In this document: in pieces, positions 41,797-49,421 of the stretch | Numbering within the stretch: position 1 is the first letter of the stretch | Layout: each line of letters begins with the position of its first letter | DNA from: JACPPO01 sp965262505 | GTDB taxonomy: Bacteria > Acidobacteriota > Vicinamibacteria > Vicinamibacterales > UBA2999 | Direction: 5' to 3' | Assembly (NCBI GenBank): GCA_965262505.1 | Contig: CBDHFM010000030.1 | Span: forward strand, 620,001-684,000 | Length of the DNA: 64,000 bases | Notes under the pieces: generated by a model | Told to the model about the DNA's origin: nothing | Databases searched by the model: none | What the model saw: only the letters and a program-made list of their open reading frames with translations | Translations under genes and position numbers: made by a program

Positions 41797-42145
41797 CCAC
41801 ATAACCTTTCTTTGTCAGCGCGTCGCGCACGCGATCGCGGAGTTCCCCCTGCACTTCGACGCCGCCGTCGACGACAGCCCCGCCGGTGCCGCACGCGCGC
41901 TTCAACTCGCCACACAGCGCCTTCAGAAATGTCTCGTTCTGCGGCAGGCCGTAGACGACGGTCACCGTCTTCCCGCCGCGACCCTTCTTCTCCATGCGCA
42001 GCTTTGCGACGATGCGCGTCGGGACCGGTTCGTTGGCGGCGCGTCGGCTGCTGCACTTGCAGTCGCGCTGCGGCCAGCCGCAGCCGGCACATGTGCCACC
42101 GGTGCTGGTGGAGTAGACGATGCGCGCGTTGCTCTTGACGCCCAC
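41786..42145 (-). CDS. SUI1/eIF1-like translation factor (YciH family) with N-terminal Cys motif
   Basis: 119 residues. The C-terminal SUI1 domain is typical: IVAKLRMEKKGRGGKTVTVVYGLP, FLKALCGELKRACGTGGAVVDGGVEVQGELRDRVRDALTKKGYVVK. Before it, CAGCGWPQRDCKC forms a likely zinc-binding knuckle that the E. coli protein lacks. YciH acts as a stress-time modulator of initiation fidelity. It is transcribed towards the CoA-transferase gene and overlaps its end. Confidence 0.9.
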   Translation of the reverse strand: MGVKSNARIVYSTSTGGTCAGCGWPQRDCKCSSRRAANEPVPTRIVAKLRMEKKGRGGKTVTVVYGLPQNETFLKALCGELKRACGTGGAVVDGGVEVQGELRDRVRDALTKKGYVVKG

Positions 42146-42531
42146 CGCTTCATCATCCGCGACTCGCCGGACGCCAGCAAGTCAGATTGCCATCTGTAAC
42201 CACGTGGGGTGACACCGGATAGCGAAAAAGCGCAAACGGGTTTGAGAAACAGGCAATCGCCGGCGTGGTCATGTGCGGAGAAAAACCCCGTTCATCCTAA
42301 ACGCATGGAACTCCATGTGTCCCACCTTCGACGATGACTTTGTCGCCCTTGCTGGCGCGCCACGGATCGCCAGGGGCCACAAGTACCTAATCGGTCGGAC
42401 GGTGTCTCATTGTCGAACACCACCAGGTGCCTGCGCACATACTTTGGCGCTCAAGGTGGCTGTTTCGTCTAGAGATTACGGCCCTTTCGTGAAGAACCGT
42501 TCATGGCAGGTTCCTTGCGAGTATCCATCGC
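42146..42531. other. Non-coding stretch with left copy of a 38-bp direct repeat
   Basis: No gene is supported. It contains the direct repeat at 42258-42296. Base composition is lower in G+C than the neighbours, and short open frames show no protein-like pattern. Confidence 0.45.
42258..42296. repeat. Direct repeat, left copy
   Basis: The unit starts CGCCGGCGTGGTCATGTGCG, continues GAGAAAAACCCCGTTCATC and recurs at 43284-43321 with one substitution and one deletion. The pair flanks the small cytochrome c gene. Confidence 0.8.
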
Positions 42532-42978
42532 GTGGGACATCCTCGTTTCGCACTCCGTTCTCAGTTGTCGGTGACGGCGTTCCTGCTCTTCGTTGCGGTC
42601 AACGCCGTGGCTGTCACAGCCCATGCTGACCAACGACCGGGGGAGTCAGCCGCTTTATCGTCGGGTCGTGCCGCATATCAGCAGTTTTGCGCGGCGTGCC
42701 ACGGGTTCAACGGCAGGGGTCGTGGTCCGGTCGCTGCGTTTCTCCTCGAGGCCCCCGCTGACGTGACGCAGATCCGCCGACGCCGGAACGGCATGTTTCC
42801 GCAGGCGGACTTGGAATCCCTACTCCTGGCGCGTACTCGCACTTCTTTGCCCCCCGCCATGTCGACGCACACGATCCTCTTTGGCCCAGTCTTTTTGTCG
42901 ATGGATTCGGACCCAGCATTGGTCCGGGCACAGGTGGCGGAGCTGCTGGCGTTCATCGAGTCCATACAGGTGGAATAG
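42532..42978 (+). CDS. Small c-type cytochrome
   Basis: 148 residues from GTG 42532. Signal peptide LSVTAFLLFVAVNAVAVTAHA; one haem motif in YQQFCAACHGFNGRGRGPVAAFL. The distal Met ligand is not obvious, though RTSLPPAM is a candidate. Class I cytochrome c, periplasmic electron carrier, partner unknown. It is isolated and lies between two 38-bp direct repeats, which suggests acquisition as a small cassette. No good ribosome-binding site is seen. Confidence 0.7.
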   Translation: MGHPRFALRSQLSVTAFLLFVAVNAVAVTAHADQRPGESAALSSGRAAYQQFCAACHGFNGRGRGPVAAFLLEAPADVTQIRRRRNGMFPQADLESLLLARTRTSLPPAMSTHTILFGPVFLSMDSDPALVRAQVAELLAFIESIQVE

Positions 42979-43414
42979 CGGCCAGCGGGAACCGACCTCC
43001 TCAACATCATGGCCTGTCTACTCGAAACCGACCATTCTCGATTGTCATCAGTGAACCGCAACGAACCCGTGGTCTCTTCCTCTTCGGTCGCAGCGCTTGT
43101 GGCGACAACTGAAGAGGCGATACGCGCTCTCGGCGGCCAACGCGAGGTGCGCGGGCGCTCCGCAAGAGGCAACGATCTACAGGGAGCGCTCAGGATAAGA
43201 AGCTACGTAAACGGTCGCACCACGGTTGTCTCCTACTCCGAACACCGCGCTGTCAGCAGATCCTCACCACGGGGCCACATCGACGCCGGTGTGGTCATGT
43301 GCGGAGAAAAACCCGTTCATCAGAAACGGCACGGATCGAGGATGGGCCCATGGGTTTGTTCGGAGTCACATGGCCCACGTCGGCGGTCGACGGTGAGTAG
43401 TCGGTGATTGACGG
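42979..43414. other. Non-coding stretch with right copy of the 38-bp direct repeat
   Basis: No convincing gene. Open frames on both strands (for example 43009-43407) are Ser/Arg-rich with no start context and no recognisable fold. The right repeat copy lies at 43284-43321, and the region ends at the dnaE2 stop. Confidence 0.45.
43284..43321. repeat. Direct repeat, right copy
   Basis: Starts CGCCGGTGTGGTCATGTGCG and continues GAGAAAAACCCGTTCATC, matching 42258-42296 in 37 of 39 aligned positions. Confidence 0.8.
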
Positions 43415-46400
43415 CTAGTAGAAGTCGTGCGCGTCAACGGACGCGCTGCCCTCGATGCCTTGCACCCGCTCGGCCCTGACCGACAGCACGCCGTCCTGGT
43501 GTTGCAGCACCCCATCGACGAGTAGGAACGGCTGGCGAACCATTGTCATCCGCTCGCGATCGAATAGATCGGGCCGCACGATGATGTTGGAAATTCCGGT
43601 CTCGTCCTCGAGCGTCAGAAACACGAATCCCTTGGCGGTGCCGGGCCGCTGGCGGGTAATGACCATCCCGGCCACGCGCACGCGCCGGCCGTCGCGTGCC
43701 TGTAGTAAATCGGCGGCGCGTAGCACGCCGCGCAGCGCCATCTCGCCGCGCCGCAGCGCCATCGGGTGCGGCCCGATCGTCAACCCTGTCCCGGCATAGT
43801 CGGCCTGGAGCCGCTCCCCCTCGTCCATCACCGGCAACGGCGACGTCGAGCCTTGGGTGTCGGGATCTGGGCGTCGGGCGTCGGGATCTGGGCTGTCGTC
43901 ACCCGGCTCGAACATCTCACCAGCCGGGCGTACTGCCTGTTCCACCTGCCACAACGCGCTCCGCCGCTCGTCGGTGAACGCATTGAGCCCCCCGATATCG
44001 GCCAGCGTCGTCAGCTCGTCACGGCGCAGGCCGGTGCGGCGCGTGATGTCCTCAATGGACGCAAATCGGCCGGCCGGCCGCATGTGCACGGTCCATTCGT
44101 GCGCGCAGGTGTTGCAGAAGCACGTCCCCTCTCTGACCACTTCGATCATCGATTCGTCGTCGGAGCCGCATTTGGCGCAAAGCGGCGGCGGAGTGACTGT
44201 TTTCGTCCTGTCGAATGCGGCCATTGCCTGCCCCGCCTCCTTCCGTAAGCCGTTCACGTACATGAACCCGATGCGGATGGTACCGTCCGGATCGACCCGG
44301 CAGCGCCAGTCGGATTCCTGCACGTCGATCGGGTGAAACCGCACGCCGCGGCGCTGTGCGTCCTTGACGAGCGACGCCGGATGATAGAAGCCCATCGGCT
44401 GGTTGTTGAGGAGCGCCGCGTAGAACGCCGAGGGGTAATGAACCTTGAGGTACGCGCTGGCGTACACCAGCAACGCAAAGCTGGCCGCGTGCGACTCCGG
44501 AAACCCGTACAGCGCAAACGCGGTGATCGAGGTAATGATGCGATCGGCGGTGTCGCCGGTGATGCCGTTGCCGGCCATGCCGGCGCGAAGCTGCACCTCG
44601 ATCTCGGTCATGCGCTGCGCCGACCGCTTGAAACCCATGGCGCGGCGTAGGTCCTCGGCCTGACCGCCGGTGAAACCGGCGGCGACCATCGCCATCCGCA
44701 ACAGCTGCTCCTGAAAGAGCGGCACGCCCAGCGTGCGCGCGAGCACCGGCTCGAGCGACGGATGCAACGGCACCACCGGTTCCCTGCCCGCACGACGATT
44801 GAGATACGGGTGCACCATGTTGCCGACGATCGCGCCGGGCCGGATGATCGCCACCTCGACGACAAAGTCGTAGAAGCAGGCCGGCTTGAGCCGCGGCAAC
44901 GTCGCCATCTGCGCGCGCGACTCCACCTGGAAGACGCCCATCGTGTCGGCCTTCTGCAGCAGGTCGTAGACGGCAGGGTCGTCCGGCGGCACGTGCGCGA
45001 GATCGAACGGGGCGTTGGGCCTTGGGCCTTGGACTCCAGGCTCTGGGCGTTGGACCTTGGGCCCTGCCGTATTCACCAACGTAATCGCGTCCTGCAGCAC
45101 GGCCATCATGCCCAGTCCGAGCAGGTCCACCTTGACGATGCCCATGTCGGCGCAGTCGTCCTTGTCCCACTGCACGACGACGCGGCCCGGCATGGTGGCC
45201 GGCTCGAGCGGGACGACGGTATCGAGCTCGCCCTGGCAGATCACCATGCCGCCGGAATGCTGCCCCAGATGGCGTGGCAGATCCTGGATCTGGTGCCACA
45301 ACTCCCTGAACGCCCGCATCCGCGGTCTGTCCAGCGACAGGCCGGCCGCCTCGGCGTTGCGCCCGAACGTCTCGTGCGGATCGGTGAACTCGAAGTGGTG
45401 CATCACCTTCGCCAGCCGGTCGATCTCGTCGGCGTCCAGCGACAGCGCCTTGCCGACGTCGCGCACGGCGCTGCGGCTGCGATAGGTGATCACATTGGCG
45501 GTCATTGCCGCCCCCAGGCGGCCATATTTCTCGTACACGTGCTGGATGACGCGCTCGCGGCGGTCGCCGCTCGGCAGATCGAGGTCGATGTCGGGCCACT
45601 CGCCGCGCTCCTCGGAGAGGAAGCGCTCGAACAGCAGATCCATCGCAATTGGATCGACGGCGGTGATCCCGAGGCTGTAGCAGACGGCGCTATTGGCCGC
45701 CGACCCGCGCCCCTGCACCAGGATGTCCTGCTGCCGCGCGTAATTCACGATGTCCCAGACGATGAGGAAGTAGCCGGCGAGGTCGAGCTTCTCGATCAGA
45801 TCGAGCTCGCGCGCAATCTGGGCGCGCGCCTTGTCGTGGTACGGACGATACCGTTCGCGTGCGCCCACCTCGGCGATGTGGCGTAGGAACACCATCTCCG
45901 TCTCGCCGCCAGGCACGGAATACTGCGGAAAGCGGTACCCGAGATCGGCCATCGTGTACTCGAGCCGCTCGGCCAGCGCCGCGGTGCCCGCCAATGTGTC
46001 GGGCCGATCCGCGAAGAGCCGTGCCATCACCTCTGGGGACTTCAGATATCGCTCGGCGTTCTGCGCGAGCCGACGCCCCGCGGCGTCGAGCGTGGTGCCG
46101 TGCGCGATGCACGTCAGCACGTCGAACAGCGGGCGGTCCGCGGGCGCGGCGAACCGGACGCCGCCCGTGGCCACGACCGGCACGTGAAACGCTTTTGCCA
46201 GCGCGTCGAGCGCCGCGTGGTCGGCTTCCTCGTGGCGGAGGAGATGGCGCTGCACTTCGACGCACACATTACGGCGTCCGAAGAGTCCGACCAGACGATC
46301 CAGAAGGCCGCCCACGCCGTAGTGCCGGCTGTCGAGCAGCGGCGGGCCGCCGAGCGCTACCAGCCCGCCGGCCCAGCCTTCGAGTTCTTCGAGGGTCAGC

Positions 46401-46759
46401 GCGCCTTCGCCCTTTGGGGCGCGCATCTTCATGCGCGTCACGAGGCGGCAGAGATTTCGATAGCCTTCTTGCGACTCAACGAGAACGGGGAGACGCCACG
46501 CAGGGATCGGGGATGTGGTGATGTGGGATTGTGGGCTTGGGCTCTGGGGTGTGGCGATCGTCAGCTCGGCGCCAATGATGGCGCGTAGTCCCGCTTTCCG
46601 CGCCGCCTTGTGGAACCGCGGCGCGCCGTAGACGCCATCGGCGTCCAGTAGCGCCAGCGCCGGGTAGCCGAGCGCGGCGGCGCGCTCGACCAGCGTTTCA
46701 GGCAGCGAGGCGCCCTGGAGGAAACTGAAGGCGGACGCGCAATGGAGTTCGATATACAC
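43415..46759 (-). CDS. dnaE2: Error-prone DNA polymerase DnaE2
   Basis: About 1114 residues. PHP domain from the start (YIELHCASAFSFLQGASLPETLVERAA), polymerase core with QGRGSAANSAVCYSLGIT and PDIDLDLPSGDRRERVIQHVYEKYG (catalytic acids), RHLGQHSGGMVI, and a C-terminal OB domain. It does damage-tolerant synthesis with ImuA and ImuB. GTG 46759 is used since DnaE2 proteins begin at (M/V)Y(V/I)ELHCAS; the in-frame upstream extension is a duplicated 21-bp unit, not protein. Three low-complexity inserts made of the GGGC(G/C)TTGG-type repeat interrupt variable loops (43846-43905, 45012-45066, 46520-46560). Confidence 0.95.
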   Translation of the reverse strand: MYIELHCASAFSFLQGASLPETLVERAAALGYPALALLDADGVYGAPRFHKAARKAGLRAIIGAELTIATPQSPSPQSHITTSPIPAWRLPVLVESQEGYRNLCRLVTRMKMRAPKGEGALTLEELEGWAGGLVALGGPPLLDSRHYGVGGLLDRLVGLFGRRNVCVEVQRHLLRHEEADHAALDALAKAFHVPVVATGGVRFAAPADRPLFDVLTCIAHGTTLDAAGRRLAQNAERYLKSPEVMARLFADRPDTLAGTAALAERLEYTMADLGYRFPQYSVPGGETEMVFLRHIAEVGARERYRPYHDKARAQIARELDLIEKLDLAGYFLIVWDIVNYARQQDILVQGRGSAANSAVCYSLGITAVDPIAMDLLFERFLSEERGEWPDIDLDLPSGDRRERVIQHVYEKYGRLGAAMTANVITYRSRSAVRDVGKALSLDADEIDRLAKVMHHFEFTDPHETFGRNAEAAGLSLDRPRMRAFRELWHQIQDLPRHLGQHSGGMVICQGELDTVVPLEPATMPGRVVVQWDKDDCADMGIVKVDLLGLGMMAVLQDAITLVNTAGPKVQRPEPGVQGPRPNAPFDLAHVPPDDPAVYDLLQKADTMGVFQVESRAQMATLPRLKPACFYDFVVEVAIIRPGAIVGNMVHPYLNRRAGREPVVPLHPSLEPVLARTLGVPLFQEQLLRMAMVAAGFTGGQAEDLRRAMGFKRSAQRMTEIEVQLRAGMAGNGITGDTADRIITSITAFALYGFPESHAASFALLVYASAYLKVHYPSAFYAALLNNQPMGFYHPASLVKDAQRRGVRFHPIDVQESDWRCRVDPDGTIRIGFMYVNGLRKEAGQAMAAFDRTKTVTPPPLCAKCGSDDESMIEVVREGTCFCNTCAHEWTVHMRPAGRFASIEDITRRTGLRRDELTTLADIGGLNAFTDERRSALWQVEQAVRPAGEMFEPGDDSPDPDARRPDPDTQGSTSPLPVMDEGERLQADYAGTGLTIGPHPMALRRGEMALRGVLRAADLLQARDGRRVRVAGMVITRQRPGTAKGFVFLTLEDETGISNIIVRPDLFDRERMTMVRQPFLLVDGVLQHQDGVLSVRAERVQGIEGSASVDAHDFY
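45012..45066. repeat. GGGCGTTGGGCCTTGG-type repeat inside dnaE2
   Basis: Four to five degenerate units of GGGC(C/G)TTGG(A/G) lie in frame and encode a Pro/Arg/Gln-rich insert (GPKVQRPEPGVQGPRPNAP) in an otherwise well conserved polymerase. The same motif occurs in intergenic regions of the window. Confidence 0.7.
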
Positions 46760-46802
46760 GGTAAGCAGCAGGCAGTCGGCGGTAAGCAGCAAGCCGTCAA
46801 TC
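46760..46802. repeat. Tandem duplication between imuB and dnaE2
   Basis: A 21-bp unit, GGTAAGCAGCA(A/G)GC(A/C)GTC plus linker, occurs twice between the imuB stop (46797) and the dnaE2 GTG (46759). It keeps one frame open across the junction, which could mislead automated start calling. Confidence 0.6.
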
Positions 46803-48233
46803 GACAACGCCCTCGATGAACCAGGCGTCGGTGCTGCGGTCGCGAAAGACGCGGTACGTGGCGCCGTCGGTCACCGTGACGTCCCATTCATCGCGATCCC
46901 ACGCCTTCGTCGTCACAGTCCACCAGCCGCCCGACGTGCGCCATGGTCCCGCGCACCGCTGGACGCCACCGCGGTCCGCGAACGCGGACCGCGTAGCCAG
47001 CACTGGATGATCGGGTCGCGTCGCGACCCGATCCGTGGTGACACGCACGGGCGTGTGCTGGTCGACGCGAACGCGTGCAGGGACGGGAATCCGGAAACGG
47101 CGAAGCGCAACGACGGGTGCGGTCGCTGCTTCACGCGCATCCACAGGCCACGGAGACACGCCCGCGCGGGGAGCAAACTCCTTCATCGCAAAGGCCCCGG
47201 GCTGCCACGTATCAACGGCTGCCGGTGATCCACAGCGCCCCTCCCCCATCAGCGCGCCGAGCCGCGCCATGAGCGTGGAGATCTGATCGGGTGACGGCAG
47301 CGGGCGTGTCAGGAGCGAAAACTGAAGGACACGCGCCGGCGTCGGATCGACGGCCACGACGACGCGATCGATCGCGGCGGCCGGAGGATGTGATTCCAGG
47401 TCCAGCAGCGCCAGGGTACGGAGGGTGCGCGCGTTCCGCATCGGCGCCGGCAACTGCAGCGAGCGCTCGTGCACGGTCCGCGTCACGAGATGCAGCCGGA
47501 CGTGCAGCACGGCCGCACCGCGCCCGCGGCGCTCGAGCTGGGCCTCCAGCGGCTCCAGGAGCCGGCCGAGCACAAAGGACAGCGGCTCCAGCCCCTCGAT
47601 GGGCCACTCGAGATCGAGCGCCTGCTCGAAGCTCTCCTCGGGAACGACGGGGAGAAGCGGCCGCGGATCCTCGCCGCGCGCAAGGCGCTGCCACCGCACG
47701 CCCTCTTGCCCGAGCCGCGCGGCCACGGCGGCGGCTGGCAATGCCGCAACCTCACCAAGGGTGCGAAGGCCCCAGCGGCGAAACGTTGAAAGCACCGCCA
47801 CGTGCGACGGGACGGCCGAGAGGGCAGCCGAGGGTGCAAGGGTGCGGCCGAGGGTGCGAGGGTGCGAGAGTGCGACAGGTTCGTCACGGGCGAGAACCGC
47901 CAACCGCTGAATCGGCAACCGCGCGAGCGCGGCCGCTTCGGTGCCTGGGTCGACGACCGTGACAGGCCCGCTGGCGGCACCGGCAAGCAGCCGTGCCGCG
48001 GTGCGTGTGCCCGCAATGACCACACGCACGCGCAGCCCGCGATCGGCAGCGGTCCGGCAGAGCGCCTCGCCCATCGCGCGCGCATCGCCAAACAGCCGCG
48101 TCAAGCCGCTGAGATCAAGGACAACCTGCCTGGCCTGCGGTTCATCAATCTCGATTCGCGGCGAGAACTCGCGCGCGACCTCGATCAATACGTCGGTCGC
48201 ACTCCCGTCAACGGCGTGCACGGCGCCAAACAT
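46797..48233 (-). CDS. imuB: ImuB, Y-family polymerase-like mutasome subunit
   Basis: 478 residues from ATG 48233. It opens MFGAVHAVDGSATDVLIEVAREFSPRIEI and VVLDLSGLTRLFGDARAM, the ImuB pattern in which the catalytic acids of Y-family polymerases are missing; helix-hairpin-helix and little-finger regions follow (IQRLAVLARD ... WGLRTLGEVAALPAAAVAARLG). ImuB bridges ImuA, DnaE2 and the beta clamp. Its N-terminus is shorter than in proteobacterial forms. The 160-bp element ends 2 bp before its ATG and has replaced whatever leader stood there. A purine-rich repeat (47815-47877) encodes a Leu/Ser/Ala-rich loop. Confidence 0.88.
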   Translation of the reverse strand: MFGAVHAVDGSATDVLIEVAREFSPRIEIDEPQARQVVLDLSGLTRLFGDARAMGEALCRTAADRGLRVRVVIAGTRTAARLLAGAASGPVTVVDPGTEAAALARLPIQRLAVLARDEPVALSHPRTLGRTLAPSAALSAVPSHVAVLSTFRRWGLRTLGEVAALPAAAVAARLGQEGVRWQRLARGEDPRPLLPVVPEESFEQALDLEWPIEGLEPLSFVLGRLLEPLEAQLERRGRGAAVLHVRLHLVTRTVHERSLQLPAPMRNARTLRTLALLDLESHPPAAAIDRVVVAVDPTPARVLQFSLLTRPLPSPDQISTLMARLGALMGEGRCGSPAAVDTWQPGAFAMKEFAPRAGVSPWPVDAREAATAPVVALRRFRIPVPARVRVDQHTPVRVTTDRVATRPDHPVLATRSAFADRGGVQRCAGPWRTSGGWWTVTTKAWDRDEWDVTVTDGATYRVFRDRSTDAWFIEGVVD

Positions 48234-48235
48234 CA

Positions 48236-48395
48236 GCAGCCCGTGGTGAAAGTCCGGCGTCGCACCGAGACGAGTGAGGCGCCTCGCGGACAAGGCGCGA
48301 CGACTGAGAATACCGCCTGTATTTGAAGGAGAAGCAACGCAGGCCGCGAGGATGCGTCGCTCGTCGAATGCAGACGGACTTTCACCACGGGCTGC
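48236..48395. repeat. 160-bp palindromic mobile element (MITE-like), copy 2, between imuA and imuB
   Basis: Terminal repeats GCAGCCCGTGGTGAAAGTCC at 48236 and its exact complement ending at 48395 (21 bp perfect). TA follows at 48396-48397; the left flank is CA, a probable mutated TA. Inner stem CCTCGCGG (48282-48289) with CCGCGAGG (48344-48351) and apical AATAC-CGCCT-GTATT. Compared with copy 1, the stem has an A-to-G change on one arm matched by T-to-C on the other. Confidence 0.88.
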
Positions 48396-48405
48396 TAAGC
48401 TTCGT

Positions 48406-49350
48406 TCACCGCGACGATGTCGCCGCGACCTTCACTTCCCCACCGACCCGTCGCCTCGGCGAGACGACACGCACGGTCACGTCCAGGCCAACGAGTCGAT
48501 GGCTGCGAGACGAGGCCGCCCCTAAACCCAGGCTTGAGCCTGGGCTTGAGGCTAAGGTAGCGCCTGGGCCGCCGGCCTCCGCCTGAGACCCGAGCCCTGA
48601 GGCCTGACTGGTCGGCGGGCCTGCCCACTGCGTCCGGCCGTCCAGTACGAGCGTGAGGCCGCCCGCACTGCGCGCCAGCGGCTGCGGCGCCACCAGTACG
48701 CAGGCGGTGTCGCTCCCTTCGATCGTTCGCTGCACGCGCAGCCATGTCGTGAACGGGATACGATGCAGCGCGGCCGGCAACGCGTCGGCGAGATCGAGCG
48801 CCACCACGCCAAAGCCGCCAGCCTGCAGAACAAGGTTGAGCGCCTTCAGCGCGCGTTCGATGGTGCGATCGATCAGGGCCTCAGGCCTCAGGCTGAGACC
48901 GGCGGCCCTGGACTGAGGCCTGGGCTGAGACCCGAGGCCAGAGCCCTGAGACCTGCTGATCGCGTGTCCACGAATCCACAGCAGCCGATCGAGGTCTACC
49001 CCCGCGGCCACGACCGATGCCAGGTCAAGACGATCGAAGGTATCGACGAGCGCCGCAATCTCGCCGCGACGCGTGGCCGCGGCAAGTATCTGCAGCAGCA
49101 GCGTGGTCCGCCCCGACGAGTGCGGGCCGGCCATCTCCGAGAGCTGTCCGCGCGGAAGTCCGCCGCCCTCTCCCGGGGCCCCCGCCGCGCACACGTGCGC
49201 GGTGGGGACAAGACCGGCATCGAGCCCGGCGAGCGCCGTAGGGGCGACCCGTCCGTCGCCCTTTCCTGGCGGAATCGCCGATGTGAGTGTGCGATCCAGC
49301 TTGCGCGCGCGAAGCACGTCTTCGAGGACAGCCAATGCATGATTCGCCAT
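48406..49350 (-). CDS. imuA: ImuA, RecA-like mutasome subunit
   Basis: About 314 residues from ATG 49350 (MANHALAVLEDVL). The core holds a P-loop-like SEMAGPHSSGRTTLLLQILAAATRRGEIAALVDTFDRLD and LLWIRGHAISRS, then FGVVALDLADALPAALHRIPFTTWLRVQRTIEGSDTACVLV, as in SulA/RecA-like ImuA. Two in-frame low-complexity inserts (48525-48600 and 48878-48950) encode repeated GSGLGSQ-like stretches. A perfect palindrome overlaps the start. The imuA-imuB-dnaE2 order is the classic SOS mutagenesis operon, here interrupted by the 160-bp element. Confidence 0.85.
   Translation of the reverse strand: MANHALAVLEDVLRARKLDRTLTSAIPPGKGDGRVAPTALAGLDAGLVPTAHVCAAGAPGEGGGLPRGQLSEMAGPHSSGRTTLLLQILAAATRRGEIAALVDTFDRLDLASVVAAGVDLDRLLWIRGHAISRSQGSGLGSQPRPQSRAAGLSLRPEALIDRTIERALKALNLVLQAGGFGVVALDLADALPAALHRIPFTTWLRVQRTIEGSDTACVLVAPQPLARSAGGLTLVLDGRTQWAGPPTSQASGLGSQAEAGGPGATLASSPGSSLGLGAASSRSHRLVGLDVTVRVVSPRRRVGGEVKVAATSSR
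48525..48600. repeat. Degenerate CCTGGGCTTGAGGC repeats inside imuA (C-terminal insert)
   Basis: Short units such as GAGCCTGGGCTTGAGG and GAGCCCTGAGGCCTGA alternate over about 75 bp and encode a Gly/Ser-rich stretch (SQASGLGSQAEAGGPGATL). The same motif recurs at 48878-48950. Confidence 0.7.
48878..48950. repeat. Degenerate CCTGGGCTGAGACC repeats inside imuA (central insert)
   Basis: Repeated GAGGCCTGGGCTGAGACC-like units over about 72 bp, in frame, encode GSGLGSQPRPQSRAAGLS. They are related to the repeats at 48525-48600. Confidence 0.7.
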
Positions 49351-49374
49351 ATTTTCGTCTCGAGGCGAAAATAT
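49349..49374. promoter_or_regulatory. Perfect 9-8-9 palindrome at the imuA start, candidate SOS (LexA-type) operator
   Basis: ATATTTTCG (49349-49357), eight bases TCTCGAGG, then CGAAAATAT (49366-49374). It overlaps the imuA start codon by two bases and lies in the 71-bp region divergent from the MFS gene. Mutasome operons are LexA-controlled in many bacteria; the link here is inference from position and symmetry. Confidence 0.5.
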
Positions 49375-49421
49375 AGCGAAAACAAGGCGAATGAGCAAGC
49401 GATAAGATTCGAGCGTCGTTC

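Noticed and set aside
43009..43407. Open frame of 132 codons after the small cytochrome gene
   Set aside because: Ser/Arg-rich, no ribosome-binding site, no recognisable strand or helix pattern, and it spans a direct repeat; treated as non-coding.
46760..46807. TTG 46807 as the dnaE2 start
   Set aside because: The extension is encoded by a 21-bp tandem duplication and DnaE2 proteins begin at the VYIELHCAS motif, so GTG 46759 fits better.
47483..48091. CRISPR-like array in the G/A-rich repeats near 47815-47880
   Set aside because: Units are 9-12 bp, degenerate, without spacers, and lie inside imuB coding sequence.
48234..48293. An imuB start inside the 160-bp element
   Set aside because: The added 20 residues come only from the element; ATG 48233 begins the conserved sequence.
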